From the NCBI GenBank assembly GCA_018969455.1, contig JAGWYI010000184.1:1-7738 (forward strand): a DNA stretch of 7,738 nt, written 5' to 3'. Made by a program: the position numbers and the translations under genes. Of the stretch, positions 1 through 7,117 are shown piece by piece. The DNA comes from Bacteroidota bacterium (GTDB lineage Bacteria; Bacteroidota; Bacteroidia; Chitinophagales; Saprospiraceae). How positions within the stretch are numbered: the stretch's first letter is position 1; the number at the start of each line of letters is the position of its first letter. The notes under the pieces were generated by a model. That model was not told the DNA's origin. It saw nothing but the letters and a program-made list of their open reading frames with translations, and searched no databases.

Positions 1-122
1 TGACTACTACCGATTACCTGGCACAAATTAACCTGCTCACGCAGGCAAAACTCACCCGTAAAACCCACGAAATCCAGGCCCTGCAGGCCCGGGAACTCCG
101 CGCCGCCAAAAACGGCGAATAA
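1..122 (+). CDS. TolC-family outer-membrane efflux protein, C-terminal fragment
   Basis: The frame that ends in TAA at 120-122 is open to the left edge of the window and gives about 39 residues: TTTDYLAQINLLTQAKLTRK, followed by a polar, helical THEIQALQARELRAAKNGE. A TDYLxxxNxLTxAxL...HEIQxLxA pattern is typical of the last helix of TolC-like outer-membrane factors in Bacteroidota. The family forms trimeric channels across the outer membrane that dock onto periplasmic adaptor proteins. The next gene encodes such an adaptor 41 nt downstream on the same strand, which supports the call and suggests co-transcription. Only the end of the gene is visible, so its start, signal peptide and beta-barrel cannot be checked. 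The family call rests on a short match recognised from memory plus context. Confidence 0.75.
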   Translation, partial: TTTDYLAQINLLTQAKLTRKTHEIQALQARELRAAKNGE

Positions 123-163
123 AACATCCACAACCTGTGCATCCATTTTTTAAATTAAATACG

Positions 164-1117
164 ATGAAACCAATCATTGCATGCCTCCTGGGCTTTTCCC
201 TTTTCGCTTTTTCTTGTGCCCAACAGGCGCCCAAAGCCGATGCATACGGCAATTTCGAAGCCGATGAACTGATCGTAGGCGCCGAAGCCACCGGCAAAAT
301 CCTTGAACTCCGCATAGAAGAAGGCCAAAGCCTTCAGGCCGCTCAAGTTGTAGGCCGCATTGATTCTGCCCAATTGGTGCTCAAAATTGCCCAACTCAAA
401 AACAGCATCCAGGCCATCGCCGCCAAAAGTCCGGCAATCGGCGCCCAACTCGCAGTTTTTGAAAAACAAATGAACGCCAGCAAACAACAATTAGCCACCC
501 TCGAGCGCGAAAAAACGCGCATCGAAAACCTGCTGAAAAAAGACGCAGCCGTACCCAAACAACTCGACGACATCAACGCCCAGATTGATCAGGTGCACAA
601 GCAAATGGACGTCATCCTGCAACAACGCAGCGCCTCCGACGCGTCTTTAAATGTGCAAAAAACCGGACTCCTTGCCGAAATTCTGCCCTTGCAAAGTCAA
701 ATCCTGCAAGTGGAAGACCAAATTGCCAAATGCAAAATCGTAAACCCCATCGACGGAGCGGTGCTCACCAAATTGGCCGAAGCGGGTGAAATTGCCGCTT
801 TTGGCAAACCTTTGTACAAAATTGCCCAATTGAAAGAAATGACCCTGCGCGCCTACGTAGGCGGCGATCAACTCGGAAACATTAAAGTAGGGCAGGATGT
901 GACGGTTTCCATCGACGATGTCGACCATAAAATGCGGAATTTGACCGGTAAAATCACCTGGGTGGCCTCCCAGGCAGAATTTACCCCCAAAATCGTCCAA
1001 ACCCGCGACGAGCGCGTCAACTTAGTGTATGCGTTCAAAGTTCAGGTGCCCAACGACGGCAGCCTCAAAATTGGCATGCCCGCCGAAGTACACTGGACAG
1101 CTCCCGCCGGAAAATAA
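164..1117 (+). CDS. HlyD/YbhG-type periplasmic adaptor (membrane fusion) lipoprotein of an ABC exporter
   Basis: This 317-residue protein is predicted to bridge the inner-membrane ABC permease to the TolC-type channel. The ATG at 164 is preferred over an in-frame GTG at 137 because it gives a clean signal sequence (MKPIIACLLGFSLFAFSC) with a lipid-modifiable Cys18. The -2 Phe is not textbook, but Bacteroidota lipoboxes are permissive. Residues about 38-70 form the first lipoyl half-motif (GKILELRIEEGQSL). Residues about 73-190 form a long Gln/Lys/Glu-rich helical hairpin that would contact TolC. Residues about 190-222 form the second lipoyl half (CKIVNPIDGAV, AEAGEIAAFGKPLYKI), and the rest is beta-barrel and membrane-proximal domain. 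The TPKIVQTRDERVNLVYAFKV stretch is characteristic of the YbhG/YhiI subgroup, as opposed to RND adaptors. The following ATPase gene starts 9 nt after the stop, so the two are almost certainly in one operon. Confidence 0.92.
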   Translation: MKPIIACLLGFSLFAFSCAQQAPKADAYGNFEADELIVGAEATGKILELRIEEGQSLQAAQVVGRIDSAQLVLKIAQLKNSIQAIAAKSPAIGAQLAVFEKQMNASKQQLATLEREKTRIENLLKKDAAVPKQLDDINAQIDQVHKQMDVILQQRSASDASLNVQKTGLLAEILPLQSQILQVEDQIAKCKIVNPIDGAVLTKLAEAGEIAAFGKPLYKIAQLKEMTLRAYVGGDQLGNIKVGQDVTVSIDDVDHKMRNLTGKITWVASQAEFTPKIVQTRDERVNLVYAFKVQVPNDGSLKIGMPAEVHWTAPAGK

Positions 1118-1126
1118 AAGCGCCCT

Positions 1127-2041
1127 ATGCAAGCAATTGAAGTACAACAAATTACAAAAAGTTACGGCGATTTAAAAGCCCTTGACGAACTCACATTTTC
1201 GGTGGCGTCAGGCGAACTTTTTGGACTCATCGGCCCCGACGGCGCCGGTAAAACCTCGCTGCTGCGCATCCTGGCCACACTCATTGTGCCCGATAAAGGC
1301 TCGGCGCGAATTCAGCAACACGATGTAGTGGGCGATTACAAGTACCTTCGGAACATTCTGGGCTACATGCCCGGCCGGTTTTCTTTGTACCAGGATCTTT
1401 CCATCGAGGAGAATCTCGCGTTTTTTGCCTCGGTTTTCGGAACCAGCATAGCGGATAACTATCATTTGATCCAGGACATTTATGTGCAATTAGAGCCTTT
1501 TCGAAAGCGTCGCGCAGGCGCGCTTTCGGGTGGAATGAAGCAAAAACTGGCGCTTTGTTGTGCGCTGATCCACAAACCGGAGGTACTGCTGCTCGATGAG
1601 CCCGGCACCGGCGTGGATCCGGTGTCGCGCAAGGAATTCTGGGACATGCTCAAACGCCTCAAGGAATGGGGCATTACCATCCTGGTGAGCACGCCCAACA
1701 TGGACGAAGCCGAATTGTGCGACCGCGTAGGGCTGTTGCATAAAGGTAAATTGCTCGCGCTCGACACCCCGGCCAACATTCGAAACAGTTACGACAAGCC
1801 CTTGTATGAAGTGCGTTCGCAGGATATGTACCGCCTGATCGGCGATTTGCGCCAGATGCCCGGAGCTTACAGTTGTTATGCCTTTGGTGAATACGCACAT
1901 CTGACGCTGTTGCACCCGATAGACGGGGCCGAAATTACCATCCTTCAGTACCTGGAATCGCGGCAACACCGCGACATGGAAGTGCGCGCCACCCGTGCCG
2001 GTGTGGAAGATTGTTTCATCGCAAGTACACTTGACCAATAA
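1127..2041 (+). CDS. ABC exporter ATPase 1 (YbhF N-terminal-half-like) with altered Q- and H-loops
   Basis: This 304-residue ATPase is predicted to power the ABC-2 permeases encoded downstream. Walker A is GPDGAGKTS (36-44); the Asp in place of the usual Asn also occurs, from memory, in the first half of E. coli YbhF. The signature LSGGMKQK (133-140) is intact, and so is Walker B, VLLLDEP (153-159, Glu158). Two catalytic positions are changed. The Q-loop reads GYMPGRFSLY, with Gly83 where Gln is expected, and the switch region reads VSTPNMDEA, with Pro190 where His is expected. I read both directly from the codons. A C-terminal domain of about 90 residues (215-304) ends in AGVEDCFIAS, the usual closing motif of drug-exporter ATPases. 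The next ATPase starts 10 nt downstream. The protein is best seen as the partly degenerate member of a heterodimer. Confidence 0.93.
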   Translation: MQAIEVQQITKSYGDLKALDELTFSVASGELFGLIGPDGAGKTSLLRILATLIVPDKGSARIQQHDVVGDYKYLRNILGYMPGRFSLYQDLSIEENLAFFASVFGTSIADNYHLIQDIYVQLEPFRKRRAGALSGGMKQKLALCCALIHKPEVLLLDEPGTGVDPVSRKEFWDMLKRLKEWGITILVSTPNMDEAELCDRVGLLHKGKLLALDTPANIRNSYDKPLYEVRSQDMYRLIGDLRQMPGAYSCYAFGEYAHLTLLHPIDGAEITILQYLESRQHRDMEVRATRAGVEDCFIASTLDQ

Positions 2042-2051
2042 ACGCCCAATT

Positions 2052-2777
2052 ATGGAAGAACCGGTAATTTTTACAGAAAACCTCACCAAAACCTTCGGCC
2101 GCTTCACGGCCGTCAACAAGATTTCATTCTCGGTGTACCCCGGCGAAATATTCGGTTTTTTAGGCGCCAACGGCGCCGGCAAAACCACTGCCCTCCGCAT
2201 GCTCTCGGGTTTGCTCAAGCCCAGCAGCGGCATCGCGCAGGTAGCAGGCGTAGACGTGATGCGCCAGCCCGAGCAGGTGAAACGCCGCATCGGGTACATG
2301 AGCCAGAAATTCAGCTTGTACGAAGACCTCACCATCCGCGAGAACATCCGCTTTTACGGGGGCGTTTACGGATTGAAAAGGGCTGTTGTAAAGCAAAAAA
2401 CCAGTGAATTGATCGATAAACTTGAGCTCGGCGCCCATGTCGACCAATTGGTGCGCAGCCTGCCGCTGGGCTGGCGGCAAAAACTGGCGCTTTCGGTGGC
2501 CATGCTGCACGAACCGCGCATCGTATTTCTCGACGAGCCCACCAGCGGGGTTGACCCGCTCACACGCAGGCAATTCTGGGATCTGATTTACGAAGCCGCC
2601 CACCAGGGCGTAACCCTCATGGTTACCACCCACTACATGGAAGAAGCCGAATACTGCAAGCGCATCAGCATGATGGTAGACGGAAAAATTGAAGCCCTCG
2701 ATACCCCCGGACAATTGAAAAAGCAATTCAATGCCGAAAGCATGGATGAAGTATTCCGAAAACTGGCGCGTGGTTAA
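2052..2777 (+). CDS. ABC exporter ATPase 2 (YbhF C-terminal-half-like) with altered signature motif
   Basis: This 241-residue ATPase partners the preceding one. The ATG at 2052 is chosen over an in-frame GTG at 1995, because the GTG would overlap the upstream gene by 47 nt and the added residues are not conserved-looking. Walker A is GANGAGKTT (38-46), Q-loop Gln85 lies in GYMSQKFSLY, Walker B is IVFLDEP (157-163, Glu162), the D-loop reads TSGVDP and switch His194 lies in VTTHYMEEA, so all of these are canonical. The signature motif is not: LPLGWRQK (137-144) replaces LSGGxxQ, so the ATP-contacting Ser is lost. From memory, LPLGWxQ is common in the second ATPase half of YbhF-type exporters. 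The protein ends shortly after MDEVFRKL and lacks the roughly 90-residue C-terminal domain of its partner. The next gene, a permease, starts 21 nt downstream. Confidence 0.94.
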   Translation: MEEPVIFTENLTKTFGRFTAVNKISFSVYPGEIFGFLGANGAGKTTALRMLSGLLKPSSGIAQVAGVDVMRQPEQVKRRIGYMSQKFSLYEDLTIRENIRFYGGVYGLKRAVVKQKTSELIDKLELGAHVDQLVRSLPLGWRQKLALSVAMLHEPRIVFLDEPTSGVDPLTRRQFWDLIYEAAHQGVTLMVTTHYMEEAEYCKRISMMVDGKIEALDTPGQLKKQFNAESMDEVFRKLARG

Positions 2778-2785
2778 GCGCTTAA
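2774..2785. repeat. 12-bp perfect palindrome over the ATPase 2 stop codon
   Basis: TTAAGCGCTTAA reads the same on both strands and includes the TAA stop at 2775-2777. It lies in the 21-nt gap before the permease gene. There is no loop and no T-run, so it does not look like a terminator, and it may be a chance palindrome. Confidence 0.3.
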
Positions 2786-2798
2786 AAATCAAAACTTT

Positions 2799-3905
2799 AT
2801 GAACCGTTTCAGGGCATTTATCATCAAGGAATTCCGACACATCCTGCGCGATCCGCGTACCCTGCTCATCCTGTTCGGGATGCCGGTGGCACAGGTGCTT
2901 TTGTTCGGATTTGTCCTCACCAACGAGATCAAAAATGCGGCCATCGCGGTGTACGACCCCGCTTCCGATGCTGAAAGCATTGAATTGACCCAAAAAATGG
3001 CCTCCAGCGGGTATTTTCGCATCGAACGCACCTTGCAAACGGTCCAGGAACTCGAGCCGGCATTCCGTCAGGGAAAAATCAAATTGGCCCTGGTTTTCCC
3101 GCCCAATTTCGGGCAGCGGCTCAACCACGAGGGCCGCACGCAGGTGCAACTCATCGGCGATGCCAGCGACCCCAACACCGCCACGACCCTCATCAATTAC
3201 GCTTCCTCCATCGTTCAGGACTTTCAGAGGAAGCGCCGGGGCAGTGAGGCCAGCCAGCCTTACCGTGTAGATGTGGAATCGCGCATGCTGTACAATCCCG
3301 AAATGAAGGCCGTGTACGCCTTCGTGCCCGGCGTAATGACCCTCATATTGATGCTCATATCGGCCATGATGACCAGCATCACCATTGCCAAAGAAAAAGA
3401 AATGGGCACCATGGAGGTACTGCTGGTATCGCCTTTGAAGCCCATTCAGATCATTTTGGGTAAAACGACACCTTACCTGGCATTGTCGTTTGTAAATGCC
3501 ATCATTGTGGTGCTCATCGGGGTTTTCGTGTTCGGGATGCCGATGATGGGCAGCATTGGCCTGCTGGCCCTGGAAACCACGCTGTACATGTTTGTGGCGC
3601 TTTCGCTGGGCATACTCATCAGCACCCGCGCGGCCGACCAGCAGACAGCCCTGTTTATGTCGGGCCTGGGCCTGTTGATGCCCACGATGCTGCTCAGCGG
3701 GTTCATTTTTCCGCGAGAGAGCATGCCCTATGTTTTGCAATTGGTCGGGAACATCATACCGGCCACCTGGTTCAACCAGATCATCAAAAGCATCATGATC
3801 AAAGGTGTCGGGATTTCGTATTTGTACATCCAAACGGCTGTATTGCTGGGCATGGCAGTGGTATTTCTGGCCTTGAGCATGCGCAATTTCAAAGATCGTT
3901 TGTAA
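2799..3905 (+). CDS. ABC-2 type exporter permease (YbhS-like)
   Basis: This 368-residue inner-membrane permease would form the translocation path together with the next gene product. The topology is that of the ABC-2 family: a short cytoplasmic N-terminus (KEFRHILRDPRT, 10-21), TM1 about 20-41, a large extracytoplasmic domain about 42-172, then five hydrophobic segments near 174-196, 223-245, 253-275, 284-304 and 342-361. The cytoplasmic coupling segment AKEKEMGTMEVLLVSP (197-212) and the later GFIFPRESMP (301-310) and NIIPATWF (318-325) are family hallmarks. The length fits YbhS/YbhR-type permeases (about 370 residues). The start ATG follows an A-rich leader without a Shine-Dalgarno sequence. 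The E. coli YbhFSR homologue has been linked to export of drugs and cations; the substrate here cannot be read from the sequence. Confidence 0.93.
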   Translation: MNRFRAFIIKEFRHILRDPRTLLILFGMPVAQVLLFGFVLTNEIKNAAIAVYDPASDAESIELTQKMASSGYFRIERTLQTVQELEPAFRQGKIKLALVFPPNFGQRLNHEGRTQVQLIGDASDPNTATTLINYASSIVQDFQRKRRGSEASQPYRVDVESRMLYNPEMKAVYAFVPGVMTLILMLISAMMTSITIAKEKEMGTMEVLLVSPLKPIQIILGKTTPYLALSFVNAIIVVLIGVFVFGMPMMGSIGLLALETTLYMFVALSLGILISTRAADQQTALFMSGLGLLMPTMLLSGFIFPRESMPYVLQLVGNIIPATWFNQIIKSIMIKGVGISYLYIQTAVLLGMAVVFLALSMRNFKDRL

Positions 3906-3938
3906 AAGCCATTCACACTTCAAACCACCTACGGCGTC

Positions 3939-5060
3939 ATGCGTACCGTTTTATATTTAGTTCAAAAAGAATTTTTGCAGATATTCCGCAACAAAACCAT
4001 GCTGCCGCTCATGCTGGTGATGCCCATTTTCCAGATGTTGCTTTTGTCTTTTGCCGCCAATTACGAGGTAAAAGACCTGAAAATGCGCATTATAGACCTC
4101 GATTTGTCGGGCGCTTCCCGCGCCTTGTGCAGCAAGTTTTCGGCCAGTCCCAATTTCAAGATTCTGGCTTCCGGCTTTTCGGCAGCGGAAGGAATGGAAA
4201 GCATCGCCCGCGACGAAATCGACATTTTGCTTCAAATTCCGCCGCATTTTGAGCGCGACCTGTTGCGTGAAGGCCATGCCGGGGTAGCGCTCACCCTCAA
4301 TGCCATCAACGCCACAAAGGCCGGCCTGGCCAATGGTTATGCGGGTGGCATCCTTCGCGACTTCAATGCCCAATACGTTTCGGAAAATCCGGTTCTGACG
4401 GCCACTCCACCCAATGGCCTCATTGAAGTGACTTACAGCAACTGGTACAACCCCCGGCTCGATTATAAAACCTTTATGGTTCCGGGCATTTTGGGCGAAA
4501 TCGTGTCATTAATCATTTGTTTCCTGACTGCCTTGAACATCGTGCGCGAGCGGGAAATGGGAACCATCGAGCAGCTCAATGTGACGCCGATCCGGAAATG
4601 GCAATTTATTTTGGGCAAATTCATTCCGTTCTGGATCATTTCTTTATTCATCATGACCCTGGGTTTAACCATCGGCAAACTCGTATTCGACATTCCTTTA
4701 TTGGGTAGTTTGTGGCTGGTTTTCGGGTTTACGGCGGCCTTTATGCCATGTGTGCTGGGTTTGGGCTTTTTGATTTCCAATTTTGCCGAAACCCAGCAGC
4801 AGGCCATGTTTACCGCCTGGTTTTTTATCCTGATTTTTATCCTGATGTGCGGCCTGTTTACGCCCATTGAAAGCATGCCCGAATGGGCGCAAAAAGCCGA
4901 TGTGTTGAATCCGATTGCCTATTTTGTGCAGTTTATGCGCATGGTGCTGCTTAAAGGCGCCAATTTTCAGGATGTAAAGGGCATTTTTTATCCGGTGCTG
5001 GTATACGGAATCGGTGTAAATGCACTGGCAATTTGGACATATCGGAAGCAGGTTGCGTAG
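3939..5060 (+). CDS. ABC-2 type exporter permease (YbhR-like), last gene of the efflux operon
   Basis: This 373-residue permease has the same architecture as the preceding gene and is its likely heterodimer partner. Visible parts are the N-terminal QKEFLQIFRNKTMLPLM (9-25), TM1 about 20-40, an extracytoplasmic domain about 41-178 containing SNWYNPRLDYKTFMVPG (167-183), then hydrophobic segments near 180-201, 226-249, 256-280, 288-308 and 347-367. The coupling segment VREREMGTIEQLNVTP (202-217) and CGLFTPIESMP (304-314) are ABC-2 hallmarks. It starts 33 nt after the other permease and ends in TAG at 5058-5060. That stop is also the left end of a perfect palindrome and lies 20 bp from the stop of a convergent gene, so the operon clearly ends here. 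Confidence 0.93.
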   Translation: MRTVLYLVQKEFLQIFRNKTMLPLMLVMPIFQMLLLSFAANYEVKDLKMRIIDLDLSGASRALCSKFSASPNFKILASGFSAAEGMESIARDEIDILLQIPPHFERDLLREGHAGVALTLNAINATKAGLANGYAGGILRDFNAQYVSENPVLTATPPNGLIEVTYSNWYNPRLDYKTFMVPGILGEIVSLIICFLTALNIVREREMGTIEQLNVTPIRKWQFILGKFIPFWIISLFIMTLGLTIGKLVFDIPLLGSLWLVFGFTAAFMPCVLGLGFLISNFAETQQQAMFTAWFFILIFILMCGLFTPIESMPEWAQKADVLNPIAYFVQFMRMVLLKGANFQDVKGIFYPVLVYGIGVNALAIWTYRKQVA

Positions 5061-5083
5061 AGCCGCGCTGCAGCGCGGCTCTA
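5058..5083. terminator. 26-bp perfect palindrome between convergent genes, candidate bidirectional terminator
   Basis: The left half is TAGAGCCGCGCTG and the right half is its exact reverse complement. As RNA it can form an 11-bp, very GC-rich stem closed by a UGCA tetraloop on either strand. Its first three bases are the TAG stop of the + strand permease, and its last three are the TAG stop of the minus-strand membrane protein read on the other strand. No T-run follows on either side, so it is not a canonical intrinsic terminator. It could instead act as a 3'-end stabilising hairpin or be one copy of a dispersed palindromic element. The palindrome is certain; the function is inferred from position. 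Confidence 0.55.
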
Positions 5084-6466
5084 TCGACCGGGAACAACGT
5101 AATGATACGTTATAGTGTCATTTTTCAAATTAAAATAAGGTTTCGGCAATTCATCGTAATCGTACACCTTGTGTTTGGTGATAAACAAATTCTTGCGGTC
5201 CAGAAATTTGCGCAGGATTTCCGGGTCATCGGTGATCACGATGGAACGGGTTTCGCCGCTTTCGAGGGTGCTAAGCAACCAAAACTCTTCGGCCGAACCC
5301 CAGGTGTATTGCATTTGCTTCGATTCCGGGACGTCTTTTTCGTTAAAAATCAGTTTGTCGCCGCTATGTTCTTGTAAAAACCGCCGTTGCCAGGCTAGTT
5401 TTTCGGTGTAAGGGCGGTGTTGCAGGTAAATATGTCCCACCCGGACCCCAATGAGTGCAATCAGCGCAAGCGGTAACCAGCGCCCTGCTTTTTCAAAAGC
5501 CCCGGAAACGACCAGCGCGATTAATGTCATGGCGCCCAAAGACAAATAAAATTGCTCTACGTATAAACGCCGCAGGTTTTGGGGATCAGGAAATGTGACG
5601 TTTACGACCAGAATATACCCGACAAACAAGGCCGCATACCAAACCATGGCGCGGTATTTTTTGCGAACTGCCCAAACGTACAGAAGGCCTGCCATGGCCG
5701 GGATGAGGGCATAGTAGTCGGTTACAAGGTAATTTAAGAACATTTTATGGGTTGGAACCGCAAAATAATTGGGGAACCAGGTCACAAAATTCTTTAAGTT
5801 TTCCAGTTGGGCATCATCGTACCAATTGCGAAACAACTGGGATTTGATGCCATAAAACATCAAAAACGTGATTCCGTACCCCGATAAGGCCGTTCTTTCC
5901 GCTTTGGGTGTCTGCGCCAAAAGCAGTCCGAAGCCCGATACAAATGGAAACACCAGCAAAGGGTGCATAAATGCCAGGACCAACAAGAGTCCGGCATGGA
6001 CCGGCAGAAACCAGGTGTTTCCCGGCCGCAGGCGACCGCTTTGCAACAAACCCAGATAGAAAATGAGGATGGAAAGGCCTTGCTTCAGCTCGGGCTGAAT
6101 CCAGTAAAAAGTTTCATTGACCATCAAAATGCTGTTGAGCAGCAAGGCAAGGGCCCATAAGGGCTGTCGCACCCCAAACCAAAGCAGGACAAACAAGAGC
6201 GCATCCAATACCACAAACGACAGCGAGTAACTTTGCAGGACGATTGGGAGCGGCAATCCCAGTTTTACGCATACCAACGGGAACAATTGGGTGAAAAATG
6301 CGCCAAAACGGAATACCTGTATGGCAAACTGGCCTGTACGCGCGATGGAAAACAAATGAAAAGCGGGATCCAGCAGGATGGTGCGTTCTTTGTACAGGGC
6401 CGCCGCAAACGCAAACAGCACGAAGAAGGTGGCCAGACCGGTCCAGAGGATCCATTTATTTTTCAT
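5081..6466 (-). CDS. Multi-pass inner-membrane protein of unknown function, with a C-terminal soluble domain
   Basis: I do not recognise this 461-residue protein. It begins MKNKWILWTGLATFFVLFAF, with a first membrane segment at about 5-25. A loop containing LLDPAFHLFSIARTGQ (31-46) follows. About nine or ten further hydrophobic stretches run between residues 72 and 347, and the last 110 residues (about 350-461) are polar and soluble-looking. Many membrane helices, an acidic residue in the first outer loop (Asp33) and a C-terminal soluble domain recall GT-C glycosyltransferases of the PMT/ArnT type. I see no firm family motif, so that is only a hypothesis. The ATG at 6466 is preferred because the upstream in-frame TTG at 6529 lies at or above the probable promoter (6518-6525); an in-frame ATG at 6502 cannot be excluded. 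The gene converges on the efflux operon. Confidence 0.8.
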   Translation of the reverse strand: MKNKWILWTGLATFFVLFAFAAALYKERTILLDPAFHLFSIARTGQFAIQVFRFGAFFTQLFPLVCVKLGLPLPIVLQSYSLSFVVLDALLFVLLWFGVRQPLWALALLLNSILMVNETFYWIQPELKQGLSILIFYLGLLQSGRLRPGNTWFLPVHAGLLLVLAFMHPLLVFPFVSGFGLLLAQTPKAERTALSGYGITFLMFYGIKSQLFRNWYDDAQLENLKNFVTWFPNYFAVPTHKMFLNYLVTDYYALIPAMAGLLYVWAVRKKYRAMVWYAALFVGYILVVNVTFPDPQNLRRLYVEQFYLSLGAMTLIALVVSGAFEKAGRWLPLALIALIGVRVGHIYLQHRPYTEKLAWQRRFLQEHSGDKLIFNEKDVPESKQMQYTWGSAEEFWLLSTLESGETRSIVITDDPEILRKFLDRKNLFITKHKVYDYDELPKPYFNLKNDTITYHYVVPGR

Positions 6467-6517
6467 GGGTACTTCGAAAATAGTTGAATTAAATCGCAAC
6501 ATGAATGTTTCGATGCC

Positions 6518-6525
6518 CAAATATA
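6518..6525 (-). promoter_or_regulatory. Bacteroidota-type -7 promoter element
   Basis: The minus strand reads TATATTTG, a perfect match to the TAnnTTTG -7 consensus of Bacteroidota primary-sigma promoters. It lies 51 nt upstream of the ATG at 6466, implying a leader of roughly 45 nt. I find no TTTG-like -33 box at the usual spacing, so the call rests on the -7 box and its position. It suggests that the membrane-protein gene can be transcribed independently of the gene upstream. Confidence 0.5.
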
Positions 6526-6527
6526 GC

Positions 6528-6540
6528 AACGGATTCCGTT
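6528..6540. promoter_or_regulatory. 13-bp palindrome beside the -7 box, possible operator
   Basis: AACGGATTCCGTT (two 6-bp arms around one central base) is a perfect dyad. On the minus strand it lies 2 nt upstream of the TATATTTG box, inside what would be the promoter spacer. That is where a dimeric regulator could block or modulate RNA polymerase. It also lies downstream of the 6572-7117 gene, but the 1-nt centre leaves no room for a hairpin loop, so a terminator is unlikely. Confidence 0.3.
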
Positions 6541-6571
6541 TAATCGGGTTGAATTGAGCCGGGTATGCGTT

Positions 6572-7117
6572 TTAGTTGAACGATTGGGTTTTCCGCAATG
6601 CCCGGTTATGTGCGGCAACCGACCGCATCAAATGTTTGTCGCCCTTCAGATCCAGGTAAATGGAGGCATAAAAACAGGCAAAATAGGCGCCCAGCAAGGG
6701 CAAATGTTGGGGTCGGTAAAATGCGGCAATGCCATATTGGTCGGTGCGCACCATGTAGGATGCCGAAACATATGTCCAGGCAGACAAGGTTACCACGCTG
6801 CACGCCATTAAAAAGCGGGACTCTATTTTTGAATGTTTGAATTGTCTGAATTCCTGAGAAACTTCCGGGATTTGCAAATTTAACTTGGTTTGTAATCGAT
6901 GGGCCAAAAAACCTGATTTCCGGTACGCGGGCATGCTGGAAGATTTGTAAAAAACAGGATAATAATAACACATCCTGCTGCCCAGGTTGGTTGGCGATAT
7001 TTTTCTGTCCCAAACAACATTGTGTCTTTTTCCTAAATGAATGGTTTCCAGTTGTCCATACGCGCAATTATGGCAAATAATAAATAGTACAAAAGAAAAT
7101 GCGATTTGTTTCTTCAT
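6572..7117 (-). CDS. Small secreted or membrane protein of unknown function
   Basis: I do not recognise this 181-residue protein. The ATG at 7117 is chosen because it gives a good Sec signal peptide, MKKQIAFSFVLFIICHNCAY, with likely cleavage after Gly21 (AYG|Q). The in-frame TTG at 7192 would put 25 polar residues in front of it. Residues 22-100 are polar and rich in basic and aromatic residues (CYYYPVFYKSSSMPAYRKSG, 50-69). Two hydrophobic segments follow at about 101-122 (MACSVVTLSAWTYVSASYM) and 138-156 (LLGAYFACFYASIYL). The C-terminus, KGDKHLMRSVAAHNRAL (158-174), resembles a short HLxxAVxxYN-like tail that I associate from memory with uncharacterised Bacteroidota envelope proteins. The next gene on this strand starts 105 nt downstream and appears to have its own promoter, so an operon is possible but not required. 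Confidence 0.7.
   Translation of the reverse strand: MKKQIAFSFVLFIICHNCAYGQLETIHLGKRHNVVWDRKISPTNLGSRMCYYYPVFYKSSSMPAYRKSGFLAHRLQTKLNLQIPEVSQEFRQFKHSKIESRFLMACSVVTLSAWTYVSASYMVRTDQYGIAAFYRPQHLPLLGAYFACFYASIYLDLKGDKHLMRSVAAHNRALRKTQSFN

Noticed and set aside
137..163. Upstream GTG start for the adaptor protein
   Set aside because: The nine extra residues (MHPFFKLNT) precede a complete signal peptide that starts naturally at ATG 164.
1995..2051. Upstream GTG start for ATPase 2
   Set aside because: It would overlap the preceding gene by 47 nt. The ATG at 2052 gives the usual ABC N-terminus and a 10-nt gap like that of the neighbouring gene.
1490..2347. 285-codon minus-strand open frame across both ATPase genes
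   Set aside because: It spans the junction of two clear + strand genes and gives a low-complexity, motif-free protein.
2774..2785. Internal terminator between ATPase 2 and the permease
   Set aside because: The palindrome has no loop and no T-run, and the flanking genes encode parts of one transporter that must be co-expressed.
2160..3923. 587-codon open frame on the minus strand, opposite ATPase 2 and the first permease
   Set aside because: The translation is rich in His, Gln and Gly with no domain logic, while the + strand holds unmistakable ABC motifs. It is a shadow of the GC-rich coding strand.
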